DNA of 64,000 bases from Litchfieldia stipae (GCF_014837155.1 NZ_JACYHA010000008.1:89135-153134), one strand, 5' to 3'; counted from the first letter of the stretch, positions 36,099-51,400 are shown. Notes: generated by a model from the sequence alone, not told the origin. Numbers and translations: made by a program.

Positions 36099-37649
36099 TT
36101 ATAGCATTTCAGATGTGGTTTTAGCTTGCATGTGTAGTAATAGGTAGTCTGGCCCACCAGCTTTTGAATCTGTACCAGACATGTTGAATCCACCAAATGG
36201 TTGATAGCCAACAATTGCTCCAGTACATCCACGGTTGAAGTAAAGGTTTCCTACATGGAAATCTTCACGTGCTTTTTCGATGTTAGCACGGTTATTCGAG
36301 ATAACAGCTCCTGTTAAGCCATACTCTGTGTTATTAGCAATATCAATCGCATGATCGAAGTCTTTTGCTTTACAGAACGCGACAACTGGACCAAAGATTT
36401 CTTCTTTCATGATGCGCGCATTTTCATCGACATCAGCGAAAATAGTAGGTTGAATGAACCAGCCTTCTGCATCGTCACCTTTCCCACCATGTACTAGCTT
36501 TCCTTCTTCTTGGCCAACCTCAACATAGCTCATAATTTTATCATAGGCACCTTGGTCATTTACAGGTCCCATTGAAACCTTAGGACCAGCTGTTGTATTA
36601 CCAACTGTTAATTCTTTTGTTAATTCAACCACTCGGTCTAATACTTGATCATATACATCCTCAAGCACAACCGCTCTTGAACAAGCTGAGCATTTTTGAC
36701 CTGAGAAGCCGAATGCTGATGCTACGATTGATTTTGCAGCTAATTCTAAATCTGCTTCTTTATCAACAACGATTGTATCTTTTCCACCCATTTCAGCAAT
36801 GACACGCTTCAACCAGATTTGACCTTCATTTAATTTTGATGCACGCTCATAAATACGAAGACCTACATCTCGTGAACCAGTGAAGCTGATGAAACGAGTA
36901 CGAGCATGATCAACTAGATAATCTCCAACCTCAGCCCCGCTACCAGGGATATAATTCACAACTCCTGCTGGAAGTCCTGCTTCTTCTAATACTTCCATAA
37001 ATTTAGCAGCAATCACCGGAGTTGTACTTGCCGGCTTAAGTAAAACAGTATTTCCTGATACTAAAGCTGCCGTTGTCATCCCAGCCATGATTGCAAAAGC
37101 AAAATTCCATGGTGAAATCACAACACCTACTCCTAGTGGAATGTAATTAAAACGATTATATTCAATTGGACGGCTTTCTACTGGAATTCCGTCCTTTAAT
37201 TTTAACATTTGACGTCCATAGTACTCCATGAAATCAATTGCTTCAGCTGTATCAGCATCTGCCTCATTCCATGGCTTTCCTGCTTCTTTAACAAGTAGTG
37301 CAGAGAATTCATGCTTACGACGACGAACAATAGCAGCAGCTCGGAATAAAATGTCTGCACGCATTTCTGGCTTTGTTTTGCGCCAAGTTTGGAAAGTGCG
37401 ATCGGCAACCTGCATTGCTTTTTCAGCAAGCTCGCGATTTGCTTTAGATACACGACCAACAATTTCAGATCGTTTAGCCGGATTCACCGAAACAATTTTA
37501 TCTTCAGTAGTGATTCGTTCTCCACCGATGATTAAGTCATAATCTTCACCTAAATAACTTTCAACTGTTGCAAGGCCAGCCTCAAATGCTTTTTTATTCT
37601 CTTCAACAGTAAAATCTGTAAATGGTTCGTGTTTGTAAGGTACTACCAT
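36099..37649 (-). CDS. pruA: 1-pyrroline-5-carboxylate dehydrogenase
   Basis: Aldehyde dehydrogenase-family enzyme of 516 aa that oxidises glutamate semialdehyde/P5C to glutamate with NAD+. Catalytic Cys320 in [10 protein letters not shown], Glu286 in IAEMGGKD and the NAD-binding FTGSRDVG are visible. It is similar to RocA/YcgN. Together with the neighbouring proline symporter it forms a proline use module, although no proline dehydrogenase gene is here. It is monocistronic with its own terminator. Confidence 0.93.
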   Translation of the reverse strand: MVVPYKHEPFTDFTVEENKKAFEAGLATVESYLGEDYDLIIGGERITTEDKIVSVNPAKRSEIVGRVSKANRELAEKAMQVADRTFQTWRKTKPEMRADILFRAAAIVRRRKHEFSALLVKEAGKPWNEADADTAEAIDFMEYYGRQMLKLKDGIPVESRPIEYNRFNYIPLGVGVVISPWNFAFAIMAGMTTAALVSGNTVLLKPASTTPVIAAKFMEVLEEAGLPAGVVNYIPGSGAEVGDYLVDHARTRFISFTGSRDVGLRIYERASKLNEGQIWLKRVIAEMGGKDTIVVDKEADLELAAKSIVASAFGFSGQKCSACSRAVVLEDVYDQVLDRVVELTKELTVGNTTAGPKVSMGPVNDQGAYDKIMSYVEVGQEEGKLVHGGKGDDAEGWFIQPTIFADVDENARIMKEEIFGPVVAFCKAKDFDHAIDIANNTEYGLTGAVISNNRANIEKAREDFHVGNLYFNRGCTGAIVGYQPFGGFNMSGTDSKAGGPDYLLLHMQAKTTSEML

Positions 37650-37812
37650 TCTACTTCGCCTCCCTTTCTACTCTTAAAACAGTACAATTATTATTCTACT
37701 AGAAATATCTAAACTCTTCAAATCATACTAAATAATTAGATATTTCAAAAAATGGTAACTATAAAACTAGTACATATCGGCCTTTAATGAAGGAATTTTT
37801 TCCAAAAGAAAA

Positions 37813-37831
37813 AGAGACCTACTCAGTCTCT
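37813..37831 (-). terminator. Terminator of camS
   Basis: AGAGAC (37813-37818) pairs with GTCTCT (37826-37831); on the minus strand a T-rich tail follows. It lies 13 bases after the camS stop. Confidence 0.7.
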
Positions 37832-37843
37832 TCTTCAAAAAAA

Positions 37844-39052
37844 TTATTCATAAATATGAACGAACGGATCTTCTTTTCCTGACTCTCGAACAATTAGACT
37901 TTCTGGACCACTTTCAGACGTAATATAAATACGAATGTTCATATAGCTTGGGAAGTGCTCCATCACAAGACCTGTTACATATTGAGTAAAGCCGATGACC
38001 TCTCCCTTTCCATAGAATTGCATTGGAATGGTGATCTTCAACTCTTGTAATTCGTCGTTCTTGTAAAATCCTTGTCCGATTACACCCGTATAATTGGTGA
38101 AATAATCAGCAATATCCCGTTGGAAATTCTCAAACTTCATAGCGTCCTCTGGATAAGCCTTTGACGCTTCAGTCGATGGGAAGAAATGATATTCTTCATT
38201 GACGGCTTCCCATTTTCCAAGCTTGGAGCTATTGGCATCAACCTTCGCTGTTGCTATAAAATGACCTGGAGCAATCGAAGAAATTTCCTCTTGCTCAAAT
38301 AAGGAAATCACCACTGGAATCTGACTTAACTCAGGAATATTTCGAATACGTGCGATGATTTCTTCCGCGATTTTTTTACCTTCTGCTTCAAGTGTCTTAG
38401 AATCGATTTTGGCTTCACGTTGAAACCCACGATACTCTTCAATCACATAATCATTAGGAAGCTTATAATAATAAACAGAGTTCAAGGCTAAACCAATCGC
38501 GATTCCACCTAATTCTACCTGATCCTCATTATTTTTCACTAAATAGTTATGCTCAAGGATGCTTGCTAAATAAATTGGGCTTTCCTTCATTTGCTCTTCA
38601 TATGGTACAGATTCATCATATTCAAAGCTTGGATTTAACCCTACATTTGCAGGCTCTTCCCCTTTATTCGCTTCTGCACGTTCCTTTACCTGTTTAGCAG
38701 TTAGTTTTCTTCCTAACCATCCCTCAATCGTTGCTTTCTTTAAGTATTGACCTTCCTGGTATAAATACTTATCAACACTAAATGTATCCTGTGCCATTCT
38801 CATTAAGCCTGTTTCAAATTCATCAATATCTAGACGAGTATTTAAACGACCTAACACAAGCCCTCGCGCTTCACCAGGTTTAAAAGGCAATATTGTACGA
38901 TAATACGATTCAGAGATGTTATATTTTGGAATAATGGCAGTTTCCTTCGTATCATTTGTCTCCTGAACAACTTCTTCTTTTCCGAAGTTTGGAGCACATC
39001 CTGATACTAGGATCACCAATGTCAGACCTAGCAATAGTAGGTTTTTTTTCAA
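37844..39052 (-). CDS. camS: CamS-family sex-pheromone precursor lipoprotein (YerH)
   Basis: Lipoprotein of 402 aa with lipobox LVSGC (Cys about residue 19). The body (YYRTILPFKPGEARGLVLGRLNTRLD, split) matches the CamS family, named after the cAM373 pheromone cut from its signal peptide in staphylococci and enterococci. Role in Bacillus is unknown. It follows ligA by 13 bases in the same transcript, as in B. subtilis. Confidence 0.9.
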   Translation of the reverse strand: MKKNLLLLGLTLVILVSGCAPNFGKEEVVQETNDTKETAIIPKYNISESYYRTILPFKPGEARGLVLGRLNTRLDIDEFETGLMRMAQDTFSVDKYLYQEGQYLKKATIEGWLGRKLTAKQVKERAEANKGEEPANVGLNPSFEYDESVPYEEQMKESPIYLASILEHNYLVKNNEDQVELGGIAIGLALNSVYYYKLPNDYVIEEYRGFQREAKIDSKTLEAEGKKIAEEIIARIRNIPELSQIPVVISLFEQEEISSIAPGHFIATAKVDANSSKLGKWEAVNEEYHFFPSTEASKAYPEDAMKFENFQRDIADYFTNYTGVIGQGFYKNDELQELKITIPMQFYGKGEVIGFTQYVTGLVMEHFPSYMNIRIYITSESGPESLIVRESGKEDPFVHIYE

Positions 39053-39065
39053 GATTATACACCTC

Positions 39066-41072
<2,007 letters not shown>

Positions 41073-41126
41073 TTACTCAACCCTCTCGCCCTAATGAAAT
41101 AAGTGTATCGATTATAGCAGAGTTGC

Positions 41127-43361
41127 TTATACTTTTGTAACTGGTGCAAATTTAGCAAGTAATCGTTTAATACCAGTTGGACTTGGAAAGGCAATATCTA
41201 GCTCTTTTGATTCTCCATCTCCCTTTACACTTACAACCGTTCCAATGCCCCACTTCTTGTGCTCAGCTTTGTCACCAACCTGCCAAGAAATTTCATTTCC
41301 ACCTGTTGATGTGGCTGTAGTAAATGAAGGCTGTGGTGTCATTTTTCGTTCACGCGCAGGAGTAAATGGAGTTCTTGTTGCTGCTTGTTGTTTCATTTTC
41401 ATTTGTTCGTTCAAATTTTCTAGTAAATCCTCAGGAATTTCTCCAACAAATCGAGAGACTGGATTCATATTAGTTCGCCCAAACAATGTTCTCATTTGTG
41501 CATTTGTGATGTATAAATCTTCCTCTGCTCGAGTGATTCCAACATATGCAAGACGGCGTTCTTCCTCCATCTCTGCCTCTTCCATTAGTGAACGACTATG
41601 TGGAAACACTCCTTCTTCTAGACCGATTAAGAACACAACAGGGAATTCTAGTCCCTTTGCAGAGTGCAAGGTCATGAGTACAATCGCATCACTCTTGTCC
41701 TTCTCTTCTTCATCCTCTTCTAACTTATCAATATCTGCAACAAGCGCTAAATCAGTAAGGAATGCAATCAAACTTTTATCTTCACTTTTTTCTTCGAAAT
41801 TTTTCGTTACGGATAAGAATTCCTCAATGTTCTCTAAACGACTTTCTGCTTCTAATGATTTCTCATTCTTCAGCATGTCTCGGTAGCCAGTTTTTTCAAG
41901 AATCTCTTCTACTAATTCAGTAACTGATAGATACTCTTGCATAGCACCCCAATGATTAATTTGATTACGGAATTCTCTAAGAGTATTGGTTACCTTACCA
42001 CTTAATCCGAGTAAATCAATATCAGCTAGTGCATCAAATAAGGATAGGTCGGTCGTAATCGCATAATTAGCGAGCTTGTCGACTGAAGTTGCCCCAACAC
42101 CACGCTTTGGTACATTAACAATTCGAGCTAAGCTGATATCATCATCAGGATTAGCAACTAAACGTAAATAAGCAAGCAGGTCTTTAATTTCTTTTCTGTC
42201 ATAGAACTTTGTTCCCCCAACAATGGTGTAGTTGAGGTTGGACTTAAGAAGCACTTCCTCCATTACACGTGATTGAGCATTGGTTCGATACAGAATTGCG
42301 ATGTCTGATAGCTTACGCGCGCCACTATTAACAAGGTCGCGAATTTTTCCAGCTACGAACTGTGCTTCCATCGCTTCACTATCTGCACGATAATAGCTAA
42401 TTTTATTTCCTTCATCGTTCTCCGTCCATAGGACCTTTGGCTTTCGATTGGAGTTATTTTCAATGACAACATTCGCTGCTTTAAGGATATTTTTCGTTGA
42501 ACGATAGTTTTGCTCTAGCATAATCATTTGTGCCTTTGGGTAATCCTTCTCAAATGAAAGAATATTAGCGATATCCGCTCCACGCCAGCGATAGATGGAT
42601 TGATCAGAGTCACCGACCACACAAATATTTTTAAATCGTGCAGCTAATAGCTTCACTAATAAATATTGAGCATGGTTTGTATCCTGATACTCATCGACAT
42701 GAATATATTGAAACTTTCGTTGGTAATTCGTAAGAACCTCAGGAACCCGCTGAAATAACTGAATCGTCGTCATAATTAAATCATCGAAATCAAGTGATTG
42801 ATTCTTCTTCAGCTTTCGTTGATATTCCGTATACACATCACTCACGGTTTGCTCATAATAGCCACCAGCTGTTTTTGCATATTCTTCAGGTGTGATGAGT
42901 TCATTTTTCGCACTACTAATTGAACCTAAAATACTTCTAGGGTCATTTTTCTTTGGATCTAGATTCTTTTCTTTCAAAACACTTTTAATGACTGATAACT
43001 GATCCCCAGAATCTAAGATTGAGAAGTTTCGATTGATTCCAATTCGATCAATATCTCTTCGCAAAATTCGTACACACATGGAGTGGAACGTTGAAATCCA
43101 GATGTCTTCAGCCGCTCCTCCTACAATCGCAGCAACACGTTCCTTCATTTCTCTTGCTGCTTTATTTGTAAATGTAATCGCTAGTATATTCCAAGGAGCC
43201 ACTTCTTTTTCTGCCATCAGGTAGGCAATTCGATGCGTTAATACTCTCGTCTTTCCACTTCCCGCTCCAGCCATAAGTAGAAGTGGGCCATCCGTTGCTT
43301 TTACTGCTTCTTGTTGTTGTGGGTTTAAGCCCGATAACAATTTATTACTCATAAATTGCAT
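41127..43361 (-). CDS. pcrA: ATP-dependent DNA helicase PcrA
   Basis: UvrD/Rep-type 3'-5' helicase of 744 aa. Walker A is [11 protein letters not shown] (about 31-41), Walker B VDEYQDTN, and motifs [20 protein letters not shown] and [22 protein letters not shown] are all present; the C-terminal Tudor-like [17 protein letters not shown] segment binds RNA polymerase in known PcrA. It acts in repair, rolling-circle replication and conflict resolution. The start may be ATG 43352 instead; ribosome binding sites fit both. Confidence 0.97.
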   Translation of the reverse strand: MQFMSNKLLSGLNPQQQEAVKATDGPLLLMAGAGSGKTRVLTHRIAYLMAEKEVAPWNILAITFTNKAAREMKERVAAIVGGAAEDIWISTFHSMCVRILRRDIDRIGINRNFSILDSGDQLSVIKSVLKEKNLDPKKNDPRSILGSISSAKNELITPEEYAKTAGGYYEQTVSDVYTEYQRKLKKNQSLDFDDLIMTTIQLFQRVPEVLTNYQRKFQYIHVDEYQDTNHAQYLLVKLLAARFKNICVVGDSDQSIYRWRGADIANILSFEKDYPKAQMIMLEQNYRSTKNILKAANVVIENNSNRKPKVLWTENDEGNKISYYRADSEAMEAQFVAGKIRDLVNSGARKLSDIAILYRTNAQSRVMEEVLLKSNLNYTIVGGTKFYDRKEIKDLLAYLRLVANPDDDISLARIVNVPKRGVGATSVDKLANYAITTDLSLFDALADIDLLGLSGKVTNTLREFRNQINHWGAMQEYLSVTELVEEILEKTGYRDMLKNEKSLEAESRLENIEEFLSVTKNFEEKSEDKSLIAFLTDLALVADIDKLEEDEEEKDKSDAIVLMTLHSAKGLEFPVVFLIGLEEGVFPHSRSLMEEAEMEEERRLAYVGITRAEEDLYITNAQMRTLFGRTNMNPVSRFVGEIPEDLLENLNEQMKMKQQAATRTPFTPARERKMTPQPSFTTATSTGGNEISWQVGDKAEHKKWGIGTVVSVKGDGESKELDIAFPSPTGIKRLLAKFAPVTKV

Positions 43362-43446
43362 ATCCTCACATCCTTCTCTAGTATTCCCATTTGAAAAAAC
43401 AGAACATCTGTTTCTATTTTATATGATTTTTAAGTCTTTTTGTAGT

Positions 43447-44133
43447 CTAACCTTTAATGGCTTGTACAGTTTTTAACGCAACTGAAAGATCATTGTAGAC
43501 AATATTCCCTACGATCACCGTATCTGCTACTTCTGCCATTTCTTTTGCCTGCTCTACGGTTGTTATACCGCCACCGTAAAAAAGCCTCGTATCCTTAAGT
43601 GCATCTTTAACCTGCGCAACAGTATCCTTATCTCCGTACTTTCCACTATACTCTATATAAAAGATGGGTAAATGGAACATTTTTTCAGCCATTTGCGCAT
43701 ATGCAACGACATCATCTATCGATAATTCAGTATTAGCATCAGTTAATTCTGCTGCTTTACATTCCTCATTTAAAATACAATAGCCTTCCATGATGATTTC
43801 ATCCCAATTCATAATCTCACCAAATTCCTTCACAGCCTGATGGTGTAGGCCAGTGATCCAGTCGGTACTTCGACTATTAAGGACCGTTGGGATAAAATAC
43901 AAATCAAATCCAGGCGTCACTGATTCTATTGTAGAAACCTCTAAGATACATGGAACAGTATACCTTCTTACTCTAGCCATCAGATGAATAACATTATCTA
44001 ATGTTACTCCATCGCTTCCTCCAACTAGAATTGCATCCGTTCCTGATTCACATATTTTCTCTAGGTCTTCATCATTTATTTCTTTTTGTGGATCAAGCTT
44101 AAACACATGCTTCCATTCCTTATAATCGTACAC
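43447..44133 (-). CDS. pcrB: Heptaprenylglyceryl phosphate synthase PcrB
   Basis: TIM-barrel prenyltransferase of 228 aa that joins heptaprenyl diphosphate to glycerol 1-phosphate, known for B. subtilis PcrB. The KLDPQKEI start, [10 protein letters not shown] and the C-terminal [15 protein letters not shown] phosphate-binding loop are present. It precedes pcrA by about 85 bases. Confidence 0.94.
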   Translation of the reverse strand: MYDYKEWKHVFKLDPQKEINDEDLEKICESGTDAILVGGSDGVTLDNVIHLMARVRRYTVPCILEVSTIESVTPGFDLYFIPTVLNSRSTDWITGLHHQAVKEFGEIMNWDEIIMEGYCILNEECKAAELTDANTELSIDDVVAYAQMAEKMFHLPIFYIEYSGKYGDKDTVAQVKDALKDTRLFYGGGITTVEQAKEMAEVADTVIVGNIVYNDLSVALKTVQAIKG

Positions 44134-44203
44134 TGTGATCCTCCATTCTCAATTTCCATTTCTCCATTATAGCAAAAAAATAGCCTTTCACATAAAAAAA
44201 AGC

Positions 44204-44218
44204 CGAACATGATGTTCG
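44204..44218 (-). terminator. Terminator after yerC
   Basis: CGAACAT and ATGTTCG (44204-44218) form a compact stem; on the minus strand a T8 run follows. It lies between yerC and pcrB. Confidence 0.7.
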
Positions 44219-44258
44219 ACATTTTCATAGATAAAGCACTCTCTTTTTGGGGGCTAAA

Positions 44259-44573
44259 TCAGCCCTTTTCAATGGATTCCTGTTGTTCCTTCACTCGATC
44301 TAATGCCATTTGATATGCATCATTTCCATAATTTAAGCATCTTTTTACTCGAGAAATGGTTGCCGTACTCGCACCTGTTTCTGTTTCGATTTTGTGATAG
44401 GTATTTCCATCCTGAAGCATTCTAGCTACCTCAAGTCGTTGTGAAAGAGATTGTATTTCATTAACAGTACACAAGTCATCAAAAAAACGATAGCATTCTT
44501 CTAAATCCTTAAGTGAAAGAACTGCATTAAACAATTGATCCAGTTCTTTACCTCGTAATTTGTCTATTTGCAT
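44259..44573 (-). CDS. yerC: TrpR-like protein YerC/YecD
   Basis: Helical DNA-binding protein of 104 aa in the TrpR/YerC/YecD family. The HTH (LEVARMLQDGNTYHKIETETGASTATISRVKR) lies at about residues 47-79. Its target is unclear; related proteins are linked to tryptophan or histidine control. It is in the yerB-yerC-pcrB order of B. subtilis. Confidence 0.9.
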   Translation of the reverse strand: MQIDKLRGKELDQLFNAVLSLKDLEECYRFFDDLCTVNEIQSLSQRLEVARMLQDGNTYHKIETETGASTATISRVKRCLNYGNDAYQMALDRVKEQQESIEKG

Positions 44574-44598
44574 ATGTTTAATTATCTCCTTTAGCTAA

Positions 44599-45639
44599 TT
44601 AATTTCCATAAGAGACAGAATCAGAAATACCAGGATTACTCGGAATAATATTAATCCATGTCTTTCCAGGTACTAACCCGGCAGGCTTACCATCCCTGAG
44701 CGGTATAATTCTTCCATCTTGATTTTCCCATGTCACTTCTTGGGCAATTCCTTTTTGAAGTAAGATCCCGTTCCCTCCAGAAGTCAGGTCAATCTTTCTT
44801 CGTCCATCATCATCGATAACGACATGATTCATCTCAACTATCAAAACATTATCTAAAGAAATCGCTTCGTTAGTTTCTCGGTCAACTGTTTGCACATTGT
44901 TACTGTACCTATCATATTTCTCTGTTTGTTCATTATAACTATAGGTTGAGGCAAACATCTCTCTTGAGGAGTAAGCTACCCTTACATTGGTCGCTTCATC
45001 TCCCTGTAACTCACTGAGCTCTTCTTGGTTTAAAAATTGTAACTCTGGAACTGTTCCTTCAAGTGATATTCCATTTTCATCTGCACCTTTTTTGATATTG
45101 TCAAAAGAGATATAGGAGTTATGTGGTGCAACACGACTATCATCTCTCAAAAAAAGAGTTCCATCATAAGTCATTCCGTTTATATTATCGACTACGTTTG
45201 CTTGTAAAAGGCTTTTCGCTTCCGGACTCCAGCCATGAGCAACGAAAAACGCATCATATCCAGTACTTAAATCAATGTAGTAATCTCTTGCACTTCGAAC
45301 CGGTCCAATGACAGCTGGTTGTTCACTCTGGTAAATGGCCAAAAATCTTGTTACATCCCCTTCAGCCAATACCTCATAAACAATGTCAGCAGCTTGCAAG
45401 CCTGATTGTGGTCTTGCTTTTGTGTGATTATTAATAATCACTCCAACAGGTCGCTGTGACACATCTTCATCCGTTTTAATTCCTGTTAACGGATACATAT
45501 TTGCAGGTAGATCAGGATTCTCTTTTTCTGTTAGTCCTGGGTCATTTACTGGTTGTTCATCTACATGATTTTGTTTTGTGCTACAAGCAGTTAATACAAC
45601 GAAAAGAGTAATGACGAAAAATAACATATTTCGTCTCAT
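44599..45639 (-). CDS. yerB: DUF3048-family lipoprotein YerB
   Basis: Extracytoplasmic protein of about 346 aa with lipobox LTAC and a DUF3048 body (RPVGVIINNHTKARPQSGLQ, VGPVRSARDYYIDL). TTG 45651 and ATGs at 45639 and 45627 are all possible starts; 45639 is chosen because it gives the basic MRRN start before the hydrophobic core, but the ribosome binding site is not decisive. B. subtilis YerB is in the same place. Function unknown. Confidence 0.88.
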   Translation of the reverse strand: MRRNMLFFVITLFVVLTACSTKQNHVDEQPVNDPGLTEKENPDLPANMYPLTGIKTDEDVSQRPVGVIINNHTKARPQSGLQAADIVYEVLAEGDVTRFLAIYQSEQPAVIGPVRSARDYYIDLSTGYDAFFVAHGWSPEAKSLLQANVVDNINGMTYDGTLFLRDDSRVAPHNSYISFDNIKKGADENGISLEGTVPELQFLNQEELSELQGDEATNVRVAYSSREMFASTYSYNEQTEKYDRYSNNVQTVDRETNEAISLDNVLIVEMNHVVIDDDGRRKIDLTSGGNGILLQKGIAQEVTWENQDGRIIPLRDGKPAGLVPGKTWINIIPSNPGISDSVSYGN

Positions 45640-45690
45640 TCCTTGACACAACCTTTACTAAATAAATAATGGTTTTTACACTTTTATATT

Positions 45691-47433
45691 TTAACGCATT
45701 ATTGACGGAAAGAGTACCATTTTATTCATCACATCATAAATTCCTTTTGGTGTAATTCGAATATATGGCAGATGAGTTGATGATAAAAACAATAATGTAT
45801 AGATAGGATCGTTGAAGCGATAACCACGGTCACGTAATAAAGTCGTAAACTGTTTTTCTTCTATCACCAGTTCCTCAATAGGCTTGTTTGACATATGCCC
45901 TAAAAGTGGTAGAGGAATTTCATGAATTACTTGGTTGTCTTCAGCTAGGACAATTCCACCTCCAAGCTCCTTCATCCGTTTAAACGCAAGCAACATATCG
46001 CTTTTATCTTTCCCAATGACGATAATATCACCCGTACTAGAATAAGAGCTTGCTAGCCCAGACACCTTATGAGCAAAGCCTTTGATAATAGTATTTACAC
46101 GCCAATTCCCCTTTTGATCAATAAGCATCAAGAAGCTCTCATCATGATTAGTAGCTAGCCTATGAGAAGACGCGTCCTTTGTCACCGAATACGGCTTCAT
46201 AATTACGGCATTAACCATCTCCATTCCAAAAGGCATCGAGAATTGTAGATCATCAATTGATAAGTCCCAATCTAGCTTCAAGGCTGTGATGTCATGCTTT
46301 TGCCAGTTAATCATTGGACAGCTGTCGACTATTTGTTGTTCCTTCTTCACCCATCTCCCTTTTGCTAATACCGAAACAGGTGTTGGTTCATCAATTGCCT
46401 TTAAGAAATTTATATTAGCTACCCGACCAGTAGCAATATTCCCATGGAGATACTCGATATTATAGTATTTTGCAATATTAATAGAGGCCATATTATAAGC
46501 GTCAACAATTGGAACCCCTTTATCAATCGCAATCTTAATCAGTCGATCAATTATCCCTTCCTCATAAAACGAAGGTGGTGATCCATCTGTTGTAAAGAAC
46601 ATCTTGTCATATTGATCAACACCAAGCTCATGGATTTCATCAAGAATTGTAGGTAAATCTGGACGAATCGATGAGTAGCGTAGAGAGGTAGTGTACCCCT
46701 GTAATAATCGTTTTAATACATCCTCTCCAGTCATCGATTCATGATCACAATCAGCTCCAAGAAGCATCAGCTTAGCTAATGTCTTTTCAGACGCTCCTGG
46801 AAAATGGCCCTCAATTTGCTTTCTCATTCGCTTCGTTTCTTGAATCCAATGAAGCATTAAATCATCACCATCAAGAAGCTTTGGCCACCCTGTTAACTCT
46901 CCTCCCTGTAATACGGCATCATGCTCAAGCCATGACTTAATATTTGCATGAGAAAAAATCGTCTCTTCATCTTTAATCTCCGTCTGTGGGTCAAAACGAC
47001 ACCACCAATACATACTAACAGGAAGATTCCTTAACTCACTCATAAAAGAAAACGCTTTCTTTTTGTCCAAATGTAAAGCAAACGCCAAGTTATCATTAAT
47101 AAGTGTTGTTGTCCCACTTTGTGATGCATATTGAGCAAAGCTATGGGGATTATATAATTGAGAAGGATGGACATGCGGTTCAATGTAGCCAGGAACTAAA
47201 AAGTACTTGCTGCAATCCACAATTTCACAGTTCTTAGTGTTCTCAGGTAGTTTATCACCAACATAGATGATTCTGTCTTCAAAGATCCAAATATGTGCTT
47301 TTATCCATTTTTTTAATATTTGATTTAAGTACATTGCATTTTTTAATAGTAAAGTTGGTGCTAATTTTCCATCTATAACTGAAACATGCTCTCTGATTTT
47401 TTTGTTTTTCCATCGATAGCGTTGATCAAGCAT
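45691..47433 (-). CDS. yerA: Adenine deaminase-like amidohydrolase YerA
   Basis: Amidohydrolase of 580 aa in the Ade family. VPGYIEPHVHPSQLY carries the metal-binding HxH, and TTDGSPPSF the later Asp. ATG 47433 is chosen because AGGAGG lies seven bases before it; the upstream start at 47478 has none. In B. subtilis YerA is a paralogue of adenine deaminase AdeC next to purD. Activity on adenine or a related purine is plausible from family and context but not shown. Confidence 0.88.
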   Translation of the reverse strand: MLDQRYRWKNKKIREHVSVIDGKLAPTLLLKNAMYLNQILKKWIKAHIWIFEDRIIYVGDKLPENTKNCEIVDCSKYFLVPGYIEPHVHPSQLYNPHSFAQYASQSGTTTLINDNLAFALHLDKKKAFSFMSELRNLPVSMYWWCRFDPQTEIKDEETIFSHANIKSWLEHDAVLQGGELTGWPKLLDGDDLMLHWIQETKRMRKQIEGHFPGASEKTLAKLMLLGADCDHESMTGEDVLKRLLQGYTTSLRYSSIRPDLPTILDEIHELGVDQYDKMFFTTDGSPPSFYEEGIIDRLIKIAIDKGVPIVDAYNMASINIAKYYNIEYLHGNIATGRVANINFLKAIDEPTPVSVLAKGRWVKKEQQIVDSCPMINWQKHDITALKLDWDLSIDDLQFSMPFGMEMVNAVIMKPYSVTKDASSHRLATNHDESFLMLIDQKGNWRVNTIIKGFAHKVSGLASSYSSTGDIIVIGKDKSDMLLAFKRMKELGGGIVLAEDNQVIHEIPLPLLGHMSNKPIEELVIEEKQFTTLLRDRGYRFNDPIYTLLFLSSTHLPYIRITPKGIYDVMNKMVLFPSIMR

Positions 47434-47554
47434 GAGATTTCCTCCTAAAATGAATACGTTTACATTATCGTACCACAATCTATGATTTAACGCATTAAAG
47501 ACGCGTCACAAAACGATTACATTTATGTTAAATTTCGCCAAAAGGATGATGACA

Positions 47555-47824
47555 ATGAAACCGAATATTGGAATTGTAAATGCTTTACTTCGAATTACTT
47601 GCGGCTTTACGATGGTTGCATGGGCAACAGCCAAAATGGTGAAGTACCCATGGAGAGATCGATATCTAATTGCTGCAATCCTCGGTGGAATGAAAATTGG
47701 AGAAGGAATAACAAAGTATTGCCCTATTGTAGCCCTATTTGAAAACCAACAAGGGCCAAAAGAAAATCAACAACAAACACCTCATACACATCAGACGGCT
47801 CCAACATTTAATCCCATCAGATAA
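47555..47824 (+). CDS. YgaP-like DUF2892 membrane protein
   Basis: Protein of 89 aa with a YgaP-type transmembrane domain: MKPNIGIVNALLRITCGFTMVAWATAKM and the GMKIGEGITKYCPI segment, followed by a polar tail rich in Gln/His. ATG 47555 is chosen because AAAAGG lies nine bases upstream; nearer ATGs at 47546 and 47549 crowd that site. It is on the plus strand, opposite to its neighbours, and may be followed by the 33-aa small gene. Function unknown. Confidence 0.8.
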   Translation: MKPNIGIVNALLRITCGFTMVAWATAKMVKYPWRDRYLIAAILGGMKIGEGITKYCPIVALFENQQGPKENQQQTPHTHQTAPTFNPIR

Positions 47825-47829
47825 TAAAG

Positions 47830-47861
47830 GTGCCTGGTACCAATAGAAATGTACCAGGCAC
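47830..47861 (+). repeat. 11-bp perfect hairpin after the YgaP-like gene
   Basis: GTGCCTGGTAC (47830-47840) pairs perfectly with GTACCAGGCAC (47851-47861). No T tail. Similar GTGCCTGGTACC-type hairpins are familiar in Bacillus genomes. It may act as terminator or RNA processing site between the two plus-strand genes. Confidence 0.7.
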
Positions 47862-47886
47862 TTCACGAAAAGAAAGGAGGATTAAC

Positions 47887-49252
<1,366 letters not shown>

Positions 49253-50791
49253 TTAATGTTTAAAATGACGTACCCCAGTAAATACCATTGTTATTCCATA
49301 TTCATCAGCTTTTTTAATAGAATCTTCATCACGAATTGATCCACCTGGCTGAATGATCGCAGTTACACCCGCTTTTGCGGCCGCTTCAACAGTATCATCC
49401 ATTGGGAAAAATGCATCCGAACCTAGTGCAGCTCCATTCGCTTTCTCTCCCGCTTGAGTGAGAGCAATGTTCGCAGCACCCACACGGTTCATTTGTCCCG
49501 CACCAACACCAATCGTCATACCATCTTTTGCTAAGACAATCGCATTTGATTTCACATGCTTCACAACACTCCATGCAAGCTTCAAATTTTCCCACTCTTT
49601 TTCAGTTGGCTCACGCTTTGTCGGGATGGAAATCGTCGCATCTTCTAATGAAAGAATATCCTCATCCTGAACAAGTAATCCCCCTTGAACAGATGTTAAG
49701 CTTTTCTCAACCTTAGCTGCTGTCGTAAAGTCAATCGTTAATAAACGAATATTTTTCTTTGATGATAGAACTTCAAGTGCTTTTTCAGTGAATGCAGGTG
49801 CTATGACAATTTCTAAGAAAATTTCATGTAATTTAGACGCAGTTTCTTCATCCACTTCTCCATTAAGTGCAACAATGCCACCAAAAATAGATGTTGGATC
49901 TGCTTCAAACGCTTTATCAAATGCTTCCTTAATTGTTGTACCTACTCCAACTCCACAAGGGTTCATATGCTTCACTGCAACCGCAGCTGGTTCTGAGAAT
50001 TCTTTAACAATTTGAAGTGCTGCATTCGCATCATTAATATTATTATAAGAAAGCTCTTTCCCATGTAATTGAGTTGCTGCTGCAATTGAAAATACAGACC
50101 CCAATGGTTTCTTATAGAAAGCAGCCTTTTGATGTGGATTTTCTCCATATCGTAGGTCCTGCTTCTTCTCAAACGTTACTGTATAGGATTCTGGACTTTC
50201 TTCACCTGTCATAGCCGTTAAGTACTCAGCAATAACCGCATCATATGCAGCCGTATGACGGAATACTTTTGCTCCTAGACGACGTTTTGTGTCAGCAGTA
50301 ACTTCTCCTTGCTCATTTAATTCTGCTAAAACCGTATCATAATCAGCAGGATCAACTACAACTGTCACAGATTGGTGATTCTTCGCTGCTGATCGAAGCA
50401 TGGAAGGTCCACCAATATCAATATTTTCAATTGCATCTGCAAATTCTACATCTGGCTTCGAAATCGTTTGTTGGAAAGGATAGAGATTTACGACAACAAG
50501 ATCAATTGGTGTGATATCATGCTGAGCTAATGTGCTCATATGCTCTTCATTATCACGTACCGCTAATAATCCACCATGAATATTAGGGTGAAGTGTTTTT
50601 ACACGGCCATCCATGATCTCAGGAAAACCAGTTACTTCTGATATCCCGATCACATCAATTCCATTTTCCTCAAGTGTACTCTTTGTTCCACCAGTTGATA
50701 TAACCTCAACACCTTGCTCAATTAATGCTTTAACAAATGGTACAATGCCTTCTTTATTGGATACACTTACAAGTGCTCTTTTTATTGTCAT
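49253..50791 (-). CDS. purH: AICAR transformylase/IMP cyclohydrolase
   Basis: Bifunctional enzyme, 512 aa, final two steps to IMP. The N-terminal MGS-like cyclohydrolase domain begins [13 protein letters not shown]; the transformylase domain has KHMNPCGVG and the PGGSIRDED end. It lies 30 bases after purN and 9 bases before purD. Confidence 0.97.
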   Translation of the reverse strand: MTIKRALVSVSNKEGIVPFVKALIEQGVEVISTGGTKSTLEENGIDVIGISEVTGFPEIMDGRVKTLHPNIHGGLLAVRDNEEHMSTLAQHDITPIDLVVVNLYPFQQTISKPDVEFADAIENIDIGGPSMLRSAAKNHQSVTVVVDPADYDTVLAELNEQGEVTADTKRRLGAKVFRHTAAYDAVIAEYLTAMTGEESPESYTVTFEKKQDLRYGENPHQKAAFYKKPLGSVFSIAAATQLHGKELSYNNINDANAALQIVKEFSEPAAVAVKHMNPCGVGVGTTIKEAFDKAFEADPTSIFGGIVALNGEVDEETASKLHEIFLEIVIAPAFTEKALEVLSSKKNIRLLTIDFTTAAKVEKSLTSVQGGLLVQDEDILSLEDATISIPTKREPTEKEWENLKLAWSVVKHVKSNAIVLAKDGMTIGVGAGQMNRVGAANIALTQAGEKANGAALGSDAFFPMDDTVEAAAKAGVTAIIQPGGSIRDEDSIKKADEYGITMVFTGVRHFKH

Positions 50792-50821
50792 GTCATACTC
50801 TCTCCTACTAGGTGATTTTTG

Positions 50822-51400
50822 TTACCCGACAGCTATCTCTTTAAGTAGACTCTGTAAAGTCTCTGGATAAAAGATATGCTCAACTTCATGAACCTTCTGT
50901 TCTAATCGTTCTAACGTATCATCCTGCTCAATTTCAATCGTCCTTTGAGCAATGATTGGACCAGTATCCATACCTTCATCTACGAAATGAATCGTGACCC
51001 CAGTTGTTTTCACGCCTGCTCTATAGGCCTGACCGATCGCATCCTTCCCTGGAAAATCAGGTAAGAATGAGGGATGGATATTCACAATCTGATTTGGATA
51101 CGCTGCTAATAAAGTCTGATCGATTAACCTCATATAGCCAGCCAACACAACTAGGTCAATCTCTAGTTTAGTTAATCTCTCAACTATTAAAGTCTCAAAT
51201 TCTACCTTGCTCGCAAATTCCTTCGCTGAAAAAACAAAGGTATCCACTCCCGCACTCTCTGCACGTTCAATCACCTTTGCTCCCGGCTTATCACAAACAA
51301 GTAAGGTGATTTCTGCATCAAGAGTCCCTTCACGGACAGCATCTAAAATCGCTTGAAAGTTCGTTCCGCTCCCAGAAGCGAAGACGGCTAGCTTCTTCAT
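50822..51400 (-). CDS. purN: Phosphoribosylglycinamide formyltransferase
   Basis: GART, 192 aa, folate-dependent. [12 protein letters not shown] start, active-site [12 protein letters not shown] and [10 protein letters not shown] with the catalytic Asp. It overlaps purM by 4 bases. Confidence 0.96.
   Translation of the reverse strand: MKKLAVFASGSGTNFQAILDAVREGTLDAEITLLVCDKPGAKVIERAESAGVDTFVFSAKEFASKVEFETLIVERLTKLEIDLVVLAGYMRLIDQTLLAAYPNQIVNIHPSFLPDFPGKDAIGQAYRAGVKTTGVTIHFVDEGMDTGPIIAQRTIEIEQDDTLERLEQKVHEVEHIFYPETLQSLLKEIAVG

Noticed and set aside
45691..47433. Calling yerA a true adenine deaminase (adeC)
   Set aside because: The context matches the YerA paralogue in B. subtilis whose activity is not settled, so only Ade-like is claimed.
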